From Dallia pectoralis (lineage: Eukaryota; Chordata; Actinopteri; Esociformes; Umbridae): a stretch of 64,000 bases of DNA. The stretch's first letter is position 1; each line of letters opens with the position of its first letter. The position numbers and the translations under genes are program-made. The stretch lies in NCBI GenBank assembly GCA_029465975.1, contig CM055754.1, positions 9,771,929-9,835,928 on the forward strand. The letters are read 5' to 3'. Below the pieces are notes generated by a model. It was not told the DNA's origin. It saw only the letters and a program-made list of their open reading frames with translations, and ran no database searches. This document shows, one piece after another, positions 11,806 through 23,422 of the stretch.

Positions 11806-14800
11806 TTAGCTAGCAGCAAGTAACCTTTTTCCATCCACCGAAGCCATAGCTTATATCTTTAGTCTAGCTTTGACTTTTAGGTCTAGGTCTGTCCTGCGGT
11901 CTTACCTGCTCTTGCTGGGGGGCAGCTGTCTGCTGGGCCTCCTCAGGGATTGACTGGGCTGGACTTTCATGGATGCGCGCGGTGAGGAACGTGCAAAGTG
12001 GTCCGGGGCCGGCGGCTTTTTGGGGATCTTCTTCACTAGCCGTCCCACCCACTTCTGTTGCTCCTCCTGTGATACGGCCAGCAACAGCAGGTTCTTTGCC
12101 GTGGAGACGTCATAGTTCACTGCAAAGGTACAACATTAAGGGCTTGTATTGTGATAACAGCAACAATAACAAAAAATAATGCCAAGTGCTGCACACCTCA
12201 ACGTCCCAACCATTCCTTGAAAAGCCCCTCATGATGTACACATGCGTGTTTAAGTAAGCTTTGTAATAAGTAATGACACAACCATTAGCAAACCACCCCT
12301 CAGTGACTTTTAACAGTGCTTTCCCCCCCCCCACATGCTGTGTCTTCAGACCCCAGCTGCTCACCCATGACTGCCCAACATGAAGTTAATCATCAAGTTT
12401 GCCAATGACACCACCGATGTAGACGTAACATCCAGCAGCAAATCGGCCTACGGGGGAAGGTATGCCTGCATTGAGGTGCATCAACACCACAAATGGTCTC
12501 AAGAGGGTGCAACAGACAACTCTCTTAGGAGACTAAAGGAGTTTGGCATGGCACCCTGGATCCCCTCTTAATACCATCGCTTCAACAGGGAGAGCATCCT
12601 GAGCGGCTGCATGGAGTCCTGGTATGGGAACTGGATCAGGGATTGGTCCATTGGACTCTCTAAAACCAGACCTAAGCTCACAACCCAAAAACACACTCCC
12701 ACAGTCATTTACATCACGGGTGTCAAACCGGTTCCACGGGGGGCCTAGTGTATGCAGGTTTTGGGGTTTTCATTTAAATTAGTTCCCAGTTCAGACCTAA
12801 ACAACCAGTAGAGGGTAGAACATTACCAATTAGTGACCTAATTAATCAATCAAGAACAAGGTGAGAGCAAAAACCTGCATACACTAGGCCCCCCGTGGAA
12901 CCGGTTTGACATCCCTGATTTACATGCATCAAAGATTAGGGTTTTAAACTAAGACCTCTGAGGCAGTTTCTATCTGAAAGCATTTGACCTGTCTGACCAA
13001 CAACACTGACACTAACGCACATTTCCGCTCATGCACCTGCAACACGCACATTCACCTGTATACCTGTGTATAAACACAAACTCATGTAAATACTTGTTAT
13101 TAGTCGTACGTTCCGTCGTAATATACACTCACCTAAAGGATTATTATGAACACCTGTTCAATTTCTCATTAATGCAATTATCTAAGCAACCAATCACATG
13201 GCAGTTTCTTCAATGCATTTAGGAGTGTGGTCCTGGTCAAGACAATCTCCTGAACTCCAAACTGAATGTCAGAATGGGAAAGAAAGGTGATTTAAGCAAT
13301 TTTGAGCGTGGCATGGTTGTTGGAGCCAGACGGACCGGTCTGAGTATTTCACAATCTGCTCAGTTACTGGGATTTTCACGCACAACCATTTCTAGGGTTT
13401 ACAAAGGATGGTGTGAAAAGGGAAAAACATCCAGTCATCATGGCAGTCCTGAGGGAGAAAAAATGCCTTGTTGATGCTAGAGGTCAGAGGAGAATGGGCC
13501 GACTGATTCAAGCTGATAGAAGAGCAACTTAAACTGGAATAAACACTCGTTACAACCGAGGTATGCAGCAAAGCATTTGTGAAGCCACAACACGCACAAC
13601 CTAGAGGCGGATGGGCTACAACAGCAGAAGATCCCACCGCGTACCACTCATCTCCACTACAAATATGAAAGAGGCTACAATTTGCACAAGATCACCAAAA
13701 TTGGACAGTTAAAAACTGGAAAAATGTTGCCTGGTCTGATGAGTCTCGATTTCTGTTGAGACATTCAGATGGTAGAGTCAGAATTTGGCGTAAACAGAAT
13801 GAGAACATGGATCCATCATGCCTTGTTACCACTGTGCAGGCTGGTGGTGGTGGTGTAATGGTGTGGGGGATGTTTTCTTGGCACACTTTAGGCCCCTTAG
13901 TGCCAATTGAGCATCGTTTAACACTAGAAGCGCCAACAGCCCACGCCCGTGGGCGGTGCAGTTAGTAATTAAAATAAATATATAATGTTGAAAAGCTACA
14001 GCCTCGTCCTTCCATGACTTTTCCTAAATACGTGCATTTTACCTTGTCCCGTTTTCAGAATTGCAAAATCACAAACCAAACACTATATAAAACTACTATT
14101 TACATGTTTTTTGATACCTAAACTGCCCTCCTGTCGCCATAATTCCACGCCGCTGGGCGTTGCTAGCCAAGAGGGGCTAATTGCGGTACCCAGACACCGA
14201 TCACACCTCACTGAGCTTATGACGTCAATGGTTGAAGGGGCCATACCCAGACAAAAGACTGCGAGATACACATAGACAATAGATAGATTGGCTTGGTTGA
14301 ATTTGAATTAACTAGAAAAAAGAGGTACGTTTATAAAGGAATACATGTTTTACTAAATAAACAGAACGAAAATATAAAACAAAAAAGATTAATGTATCTC
14401 CCGGGTAACAGCAGAATACCCGACCGTGACCAATATACAAACTGTGTTGTAAAATACGTGTTTCATTGTCTACAGTGCCTTAGTTCCTGGACTGTAATTA
14501 CTATAATACATTTTACAAATAAAAATGATCGAATTACACACTGTAGCCTAATGTTTCTATTTCAAGAGTCTGTGTTGCAATATGTCTATATACGGCCAAT
14601 CATGCGCAAATCATTTGATTGCACGTCGCTTGTGATCTAAAATGTTTTAGCATTTACTACATCAAAATAGGACATACAGTTTGATGGATTTTAATTTATT
14701 CGATCTTTAGAAATTTAGCCTGTGCATTTTAAAATCATGATTTTAATTTTGTATTGTATGGTTACATAAGACAGTAAATATAACTATTTTTGTTAAATGG

Positions 14801-17800
14801 TTTACTTCATAATGCACCTAATCCATTTAATTCAGGATGATAACACAGTAGATCATCTGATGCTGTAGACGGATGGCAGGTTACACAGTGAATGGATGGT
14901 GAAGCTGCGGAGGAGAATGTAGGTGCCAATTGGGATGATTCGTATGTTAATGACGCCAGCGGGCGCAGGGCGTGAAAACAGCTCTGGCCATGTCCATCCA
15001 TTTATGACCACCATGTACCCATCCTCTGATGGCTACTTCCAGCAGGATAATGCACCATGTCACAAAGCTCGAATCATTTCAAGTTGGTTTCTTGAACATG
15101 ACAATGAGTTCACTGTACTGAAATGGCCCCCACAGTCACCAGATCTCAACCCAATAGAGCATCTTTGGGATGTGGTGGAACGGGAGCTTCGTGCCCTGGA
15201 TGTGCATCCCACAAATCTCCATCAACTGCAAGATGCTATCCTATCAATATGGGCCAACATTTCTAAAGAATGCTTTCAGCACCTTGTTGAATCAATGCCA
15301 CGTAGAATTAAGGCAGTTCTGAAGGTGAAAGGGGGTCAAACACAGTATTAGTATGGTGTTCCTAATAATCGATTAGGTGAGTGTATAGTGCATAGAACAG
15401 GTCTACACACCCATGTTAAAATGCCCGGTTTATGTGTTGTGAAAAAATGAGACAGAGATAAATCATGTCAGAACTTTGTCCACCCTTAATGTGAGCAATT
15501 CATGTGAAAAAAACAAACTGAAGTCTTTGAGGGGGAAAATGAAAAGATGTAAACCTTACAATAATCTGGTTGCATATAACTGGGGATGTTCTGAATTAAC
15601 CAATCACATTCAAAGTCATGTTAAATAGAAGTCATTACACACCTGCCATCATTTAAGTGACTCTAATCACAAATAAACCTCAGCTGTTCCGTGAGATTTT
15701 CCTGACATTTTCTTAGTTGCATCTCAGAGTGAAAGCCATGTTCTGCAGAGAGCTTCTAAAGCATCAGAGGGATGTCATTGTTGAAAGATATCAGTCAGGA
15801 AAAGGGTACACAAGAATTTCCAATTTGGTCGCACATGAGACCAAAATTTGTAAGGGTGCGACTAATTTTTTTCCTTGGATGCACCGGTGCACCTAACGTC
15901 CTCGCACGCATCCGCTGCTTCTCGGCGAACTTTTTTCCCCCCCGCCAACTAAGCGTTTGTTCTCCTAGACAGAACTGACTCGTGGTTGGATCATATTGTG
16001 GTCTAAACCAATCAGAGACAGAGATGGGGCGGGTCTTTGCCTCCGATTGGCTGTGGTCCAGATATTCACGTAGGTTCCGTGGTGTGTGATTGAAATTGCG
16101 ACCGGAGCAAAAGAGAATCAGTTACAGCAATCAGCGTCAGCAAAAAAAACTAAAACGCAGAAGTCGAATAATAAAAAGAAATAGACCCAGAGAGTTTTTT
16201 CTGTAAGAAAAGTAGGCCTGTTCCCCCCCTACACTCTGCCCGGTCAATGCTCCGACAACAGCCCAGACACGGAGCTACTTCAGCCAGTCTCCCCAGTCCC
16301 TGGTAAGATGCCAAGTCCTGGTCCTTCGTCAGAGATGGCATCCGACTCAGAGACGGAGGTAGAGCCTAACGTTACAGAGCCCGAAATAGAGACTCAAAAT
16401 AAAAAGGGAAAAACATATACATTTCGTAAAGACTGGTTAGACCAGTTTCCCTGGTTAAGGTTTAATAAGAAAGAACATATTGCACTGCATTTATAGTAAA
16501 GAATGTGGCCAGAGCATGGCAGGGAACAGTGCATTTGTAAGCGGATCAATAAAGTTTCTAATCGGAACGCTGAAAAAGCACAATATTTAAAAAAAAAAAA
16601 ACACAATTCATGCCGCGATAAGTGTGTGACTAAAAAGTGGCTCCTCTCCCGGCTGCATTTCAGCGAAAGGCAGCAGCCATCAGGTCCTCAGAACAATCAG
16701 AGATGATAATAAAATTCAAAAAGTATTTACTTACACCTTATTCTTGTTTAAAATCATTTACATAATATATGATTGTATATGGAGCGTGATAAAAAGGTGA
16801 CCTTGAAATTGTGGCGTTAAAGGCGACGCAAACCAAGGAAAAATTTGGGTGCACCTAAATTTTGTGCTGGTGCACCTAAACAAAAAAGTTAGGCGCACCA
16901 GTGCAACCAAGGCAAAAAGTTAGTCTGGAGCCCTGCAAAGCATTAGATATATCATGGAACACAGTGAAGACAGTCATCATCAAGTGGTTAAAATATGGGA
17001 CAAGAGAGACATTACCAAGAACTGGACGTCCCTCCAAAATGTATGAAAAGACGAGAAGAAAACTGCTCAGGGAGGCTTCCATGAGGCTTACAGCAACATT
17101 AAATGAGCTGCATGAATTTCTGTCAAGTACTGGCTGTGTGCTACATGTGATGAAACAAGTTCAACATTTTGGCCATAACTGCAAAAGGTATGCTTGGTGC
17201 AAAAACAACACTGCACATCACCCAAAAAACACCATACCACCATACACAGAGAAGCATGGTAGTGGCAGCATCATGCTTTGGGGCTGTTTTTTTCAGCTGG
17301 AACCGAGGCCTTAGTCAGGGTGGAGGGAATTATGAACAGTTCCAAATACCAGGCAATTTTGACACAAAGCCTTCAGGCTTCTGATAGAAATCTGAAAATG
17401 AAGTTCACCTTTCAACAAAACAACAAGCAGAAGCATTCATCAAAATCCACAAAATCATGGCTTCACTAGAAGAAGTTAAACATTTTGGAAATGGCCCAGC
17501 CAAAGGCTGAAAGAATTGGAGCGCTTTTGCAAAGAATTGCCAAGTCAAGATGTGCCATACTAATAGACTCCTTTACAAAAGGACTGAGTGCTGTAATAAA
17601 ATCTAAAGGTTCTTCAACAAAGTATTGTACACACTTAAGCAACTTGTTTTTTATTTTTCCCCCTCAAGATTTTAGTTTGTTTTTCAATTGAATTGTTGAC
17701 ATTATCACATTAAAGGTGGAACAGGTTCTGGCATTTTAATTTTTAGGGATGTGTAGACTTTTCATATCTACTGTAATTGGTTATCATTTTTATCCAGCAG

Positions 17801-20800
17801 TATTATTTTATTGAGGTGCAGGACAAGTAAGACATTTGTTGATTGATTTTCCTTTTGCATCCTGCGTAAGTTATCAATACCCTACCTCTGCAGGGTGCAA
17901 TGATCTCCTCCTTCTTGTCCATGTGGTCCTTGTGGCACTTTATGTGGCAGCGCCTGCATTCCAGGGCCGGTGGAGGCTTGAACATGTTCCACAAGGGCTT
18001 GGTGCAGGCCTCACAGTTGGTGGGGAAGTGGTAGAGCGTAGGGATGAATTCATGACCCTTGTGCGAGGTGTAGCCAGACTTTTCTCCACTGGCTAGCTCC
18101 ACCGGAAACTCAGGCTCCTTTTTACATTCTCCCTCGTTGGCATAGAGAATCTTGCAACAGAAGGACAAGGTTCATTGTTATACATAATTATCAAACAGTG
18201 CAAACTAACCCTTTCTCATACATTGTTAAACAAATGCACATACAAAGAGATAACAGCTATTATAACTAAAGGACCTGGAATATCCTAGGAATCTCTTTGG
18301 AGTCAGCACGGTACACGTCAGTTTGAGTGACTGGCCGCACGTGGAATAGTTTACTGAAAAAAAACAAAATACAACATTACAGAACAAAATGGTTGTTTAT
18401 GTTAAAGGTTAAAAATATCTGTATTAGCACTAGTAAAAGCTATATAGTTACTCACTCAATATCCAGCACCATGTATGGGTTGGATAACTCTTTGTCCTGT
18501 TCACTGTTATAGAACAGAATCTTCTTACTGCTCACAACCACATACTAAAAAGGAACATAAAACCATACATTTAAAAAATAGGAAACCAACTACCAACAAA
18601 CTAAATCATGTTTAAACAGTGAACCAAGGTGGAAAATCTGCTGTTCACCTTTCTCTCCCATCCAAACTTCTTCGAGTTGGTCCTTACAGGCAGTGAGAGC
18701 CATCCCTCTAGTCTCATTTCTAAAAAAGATGAGAAAGAGGATGCACATTACAAGAGCAGGAAATTGTTGTGAAAGACGTACAACCTAAACAATTTCAACA
18801 TATTCCCACACTTGGCCTTTTTTACTTCAATCCACAAACCAGTATTCTTAAAATTGTGTAATCACAAGCTGAATAGTATGTTTATTGGACATTATTGGAG
18901 CTAGGTGGCACTCCAGGATAAGACAGAAAAATCAAGTTTTTGTTACAAAAAAACTCTGAAGACAGCAGATATGTTGGCTAAACCAGTGTCAAATTGATAC
19001 AACTCTCTGAGAGAGTTACATTTTAATACATTGCATTAAAATAATTCAAAGGACAACCTATAGTTCTAATATGCTACTGCAAAAAATATAATGTGCTGTT
19101 TAAAAACCTAGTAATTGGTGTTGAATTTCAGGTAGCATATATATATAACTTATCAAATAAAAAGTAAAACTATGGTTATATAACACATAATAAAATACAG
19201 TTTAGCAATCTTCTGCAGATGAACAGCGGTAATAAGTTACATGATTACATGGATCCATTTTAATTTGCTATGTCTATAAGAAAAAATTCAGTGCCTCCAA
19301 TATTATGTGTAGAAGAGATCATTTCTATAATATTTTATGATGTTTGTGAAACAGAAATAGAGGCCTAGCTAATTGAGAACTAAGAGCAGACCAGTGGTAA
19401 TACTAATATGTCCCTACAGGTAGAATGTAGAATTTTAGAATTTGTGGACCCCAGAGAAGTAAATTCAGGGTATATGCAGGAACCTTTAGGTTAATTTTAA
19501 TACCTTTTCAAGACTTGTTCAAGACTTCTCAATATTTTTTAATACCTCACCGCCACGCCAGCTGTAACCATTTACATCAGTGAAAACTAAAAAGCATTAA
19601 TATCCAACCCTTTACTGAAAAACAGAACTGACAGTGCAATTCACAGTGCAAAAAAATTTCAGAAAGTGCACAAACAGCTTTGCTCCTTTCACATCCCTGA
19701 GCTAATTAATAATAAAAAGTGCACAGCAATTTTTATTTTTATTAAAGACCTAACCTGTCAAAACAATATATAATTTATAAAAATAAAGACAAATACAATT
19801 CAGAACACTTAAAATGATTTGTTTGAACCTCAGAACTTATTCTCTACACTACACTCACAGACGTACATAGTCACAAAACTCTCACTCACAAACGCACACA
19901 CAAACTCTCCTCATCAAGGACTCCAACGTGTTTCCATTTAAGGTGCTGTATTATCACCGTGGTGCTCCCGTGCCATGTCATGTCGCTTTTGCATATCTTG
20001 CAATTAACACACTTTTTATTTATGTATTTACTTAGTGTGAAATGCTCCCACACTTTGGATGACTTCGGTCGAACTAATTTTGCCGACTCCGCCATCAAAA
20101 CAACGTTACAGCTCCGCACCGCACTCAACTCAATTGCTTTTATCTCCGCGACCGATTGGCGGGTCGCGCGACACAACGTGTCGATAATGAAATTCGTTCC
20201 CAGCTTTTTTAATTATCGATTTTTATCGATTCGTTGTTGCAGCCCTAAAGTTAACTTACCTAGCCAAGGTACCTAGCCAGAACAGATCTTTATTAATATG
20301 ACACTTCTCAAAACACACACATAACAGGTTGAAAATGAAATAAATAAAAATATAGTATATAGAGTATATATAATATATAGTACTAAGCAGGTACCTAGAT
20401 TGGACACGGTCATCTTCCCATAATCGAATGTGGACATCAAGCTGTTTCGTTTTTGTTGACTGGTTGAGCGACTCGTCAAACATTAACACAAACTGGCCAG
20501 CCTTGTTGATGGTGTTGAACATTTCGGTGCGTTGTAATACGCACTTGGAACGCCAGAGCGTACATTGTGCTTTTGGACTTCCGCCTGCCCGCTCTAGTGA
20601 TCTCAGAGGCAATTTACGAAAGTTTTTTTTTAAATAAAAATGACTAAATTCACACACTTTTACGATGTTTTTGGGACTGTTGGACAGCTAATTCAGAAAA
20701 AATACATTCAATATTTAAGACTTTATAAAGCCGTGATAAGACTTTTTAATACTTTTTAAGGGTCTTAATTTTCCCAAAATTGATTTATCACCTTTTAATA

Positions 20801-23422
20801 CTTTTCAAGACCCCGCGGATACCCTGAAATTGATATTCCAAGATTCAGCTAACAATGCAGGGGTCCGTTCTCCGTACGTCGCTTAATACATCCAAGATCA
20901 GATGAGAAAACAAAGATGACATCATCCGGCTAATATTCATCCGGCTAATTCTGTTCTCCGAACACACCTGCCGTTTACGATGAGTATAGCTGGACTGAGT
21001 CACCTGAGATAAATGCGCGTCCACACGTCTGTTTAAAAGGCGACATGTATTGATAGTAGAAACCTTGATCAGCAACACTCCTATTGGCTACTCATCATGG
21101 CCAAAAATCACACCCACTTTTTCTCAGCAGAACCAGAGATATTGATGGAAGGTTATGCATAACTTAAATGTTTAATTAAAACACAAGGGAACACCGCAAA
21201 GTCTGCACAAGCCAGGAGAGGGCTGGCAAAAAGTAGCAGACAAATTAAATGTGTTAGTGGTAATCATGTTAAGGTTCTATCAATTATTACAGTATTTTAT
21301 TTTAATAATGTCATATTTTCATATTTTCTAAATGTCAGAGCCACCCCAGGAAAGTACATTTCTTCCACAGGTCCCACTGCGTAAAATACGATTTCTGCCC
21401 ATGTTAATTCATACAAACTCCCACACACACACATATATATTAGGGATTACTAATGAACATGGGAACAAGTAAAAGTTAAGTATCCTACATAACATTCTAC
21501 AAAACGGTAGTCTTTGCTACTTGTATCACCTAAGTCTCTTAAAACACAAGTAAATGCATCATGCATGTGTTTGTCTGTTCATAACAGCAATCAAGAATCA
21601 GAAAAGTGTTTAATCGCAATGAATGTGTTAACAAACAAGAAATATACATTGGCAGGAAGGTGCATTTATAAGACATATGAATAGAACAATATAAATTATA
21701 CTAAGGGGCTGAGGGGAATATGGATAAGTAATACACAAAATGCTGTACCAAAACACATTAATTTACCAAACTATAAAGTTATTTGTTGCTGCATTAAATT
21801 AAGTAGATCTATAATTCAAATGACTGGTACAGTAATTTCAACTGTTAAACATTGAGTTCTGATAAATTGCTACTCTGTAGGAATGTAAAAATATGACCGC
21901 ACTTTTCCCCAAGTTTTCCGCATCTCCAATAGTGTAACGAGCCACTCATAATATTATTAAGGTTATGCAAACAGTGTGTGAAGTTATTAAATAATATTAA
22001 GGTTATGCAATCAGTGTGTACCGTTATTAAATAATATTAAGGTTTTGCAATCGGTATGTACCGTTATTAAAGCCTCATTGAGATGTATCAGTTTACCCGT
22101 GAGGGTGTCAAATACATAATTAATATGTTGGACATTAGATGTATCGGTTTACCCGTGATGGTGTCAAATACATAATTAATATGTTGGACATTAGATGTAT
22201 CGGTTTACCCATGAGGGTGTCAAATACATAATTAATATGTTGGACATTAGATGTATCGGTTTACCCGTGAGGGTGTCAAATACATAATTAATATGTTGGA
22301 CATTAGATGTATCGGTTTACCCGTGAGGGTGTCAAATACATAATTAATATGTTGGACATTAGATGTCCAACAAATCATATCGGTGTATTGTTATAACAAA
22401 TGTGAGTAGAGTTTCGCTCTGAGCTAAAGGGTCTTGTCCATCTCGCAATACGGGATTATTCTTCTTCTTATTTATTCATTAGTAAAGGGTCTTGTCCATC
22501 TCGCAATACGGGATTATTTCGAAAAGCTCTGCGAATTGTTCTTCTCGTATTAATGGACAGGACATGACTTCCCACGTCACCTCCGCTTAGAAAGCAGCCA
22601 TCTAATCGTGTTTACATGAAATAAGCCTGCTCCGGAGCAGGTTCAAGCTTACGCACCTGTTGCTATGACAACAAGTACAGGATGAGCTTCGGAGAACCGA
22701 ACTAACCAGGATTATGCCAAATCGTGAACAATCAAATCCGGCTAACTGAGTTTGTGACGTACAGAACAGACCCCAGGTCTAATACACATCTTTGGTTATG
22801 AAAACATAATAACAGGCAACATTTCTAGAATCATTGTGTTTGTTATCCCATGTGAAATACTAAACATTTTCATTGATCCTCATGTTATCAGACACCACCA
22901 TCCGACTCCAAACGTGAATGAAAAACCAAGAATACAAACAAAACAGGGACAGAAAACTTGTGCATGCATTAATGATACAAGCAACATGCCTAATTTCACA
23001 CAACCGATAAGCCAATTCGCCAAATATGTTTGGTGCCTCAAAATATACAAATCTAGGCAGCTTTAAATAGTTACTCAAATATGAATCTATAATGAAAAAT
23101 TGACAGTCTACAACTTAATCCCAATGGATGGGTCATTTCAAATCCAAAGTGCTTGAATACATTAGGCGGAAAAGCCACGTGTCATTGTTCAAATACATTT
23201 AGAGTTTACGTACAAGGAAGTCACAAAGCTCTGTGAGATAAGTAGGTCCTTACCTGTGTAGGCGTCGTCAGTGTCAAAGTCTGGCCCACTACTGATGCTG
23301 GCAGAGTCCAACGAGTGGGCGTTGACAGAGCTGAGGAGGTTACGCAGCTGTTCTATGTCACTGTCCTTACTATCCAGGGCCATTTGCAGCTCAATGCGCA
23401 CCTGACTCTCATCTGCGATTTG
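11806..23422 (-). CDS. rock2a: rock2a exons 26-32: coiled-coil end, PH domain with inserted C1 finger, C-terminus
   Basis: The exons are 23254-23422, 18649-18719, 18456-18544, 18275-18353, 17886-18150 and 11906-12119, then a probable exon beginning at 11809. PH strands include LEGWLSLPVR, YVVVSSKKILFYNSEQDKE and DKLFHVRPVTQTDVYRA. Exon 30 holds the C1 finger beginning HEFIPTLYHFPTNCEAC and ending in CRRCHIKCHKDH, with the Cys/His ligands in place. The PH fold resumes in exon 31 (STAKNLLLLAVS...QQKWVGRLVKKIP). Exon 31 ends at AG followed by gtaaga. Splicing to ctag|C TAA at 11809 would give a final Ser and stop (KSS), like human KPS. Without splicing an in-frame TAA at 11902-11904 ends the protein one residue differently (KSR). 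Exon 29 has a weak gtcctt donor, and exon 30 an aag acceptor. Confidence 0.92.

Larger units (their letters stand above)
13126..15383 (+). mobile_element. Tc1-like element, family A copy 1, interrupted by an insert
   Basis: It starts CACTCACCTAAAGGAT and ends with the inverted GATTAGGTGAGTG. TA lies on both sides (13124-13125 and 15384-15385). Copy 2 at 51661-53201 is over 90% similar by eye outside the inserts. The element is in rock2 intron 30. Its right-hand TA is also the left-hand TA of the next Tc1-like element. Confidence 0.92.
20860..22774 (+). mobile_element. Harbinger/ISL2EU-like non-autonomous element
   Basis: The ends are GGGGTCCGTTCTCCGTACGTC at 20860 and, inverted, GGGGTCTGTTCTGTACGTCAC at 22774. 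Subterminal atccggcta motifs occur at both sides (20925-20955, 22735-22745). Inside at about 21119-21270 is a broken Myb/SANT-like frame (FSAEPEILMEGYA, then TQGNTAKSAQARR), the accessory protein usual in Harbinger-type elements. No transposase was found. Three tandem arrays occupy the right half. Confidence 0.7.

Noticed and set aside
22081..22360. Five regular repeats resembling a CRISPR array
   Set aside because: The units are contiguous 56-bp tandem copies without variable spacers, in a vertebrate intron inside a transposon.
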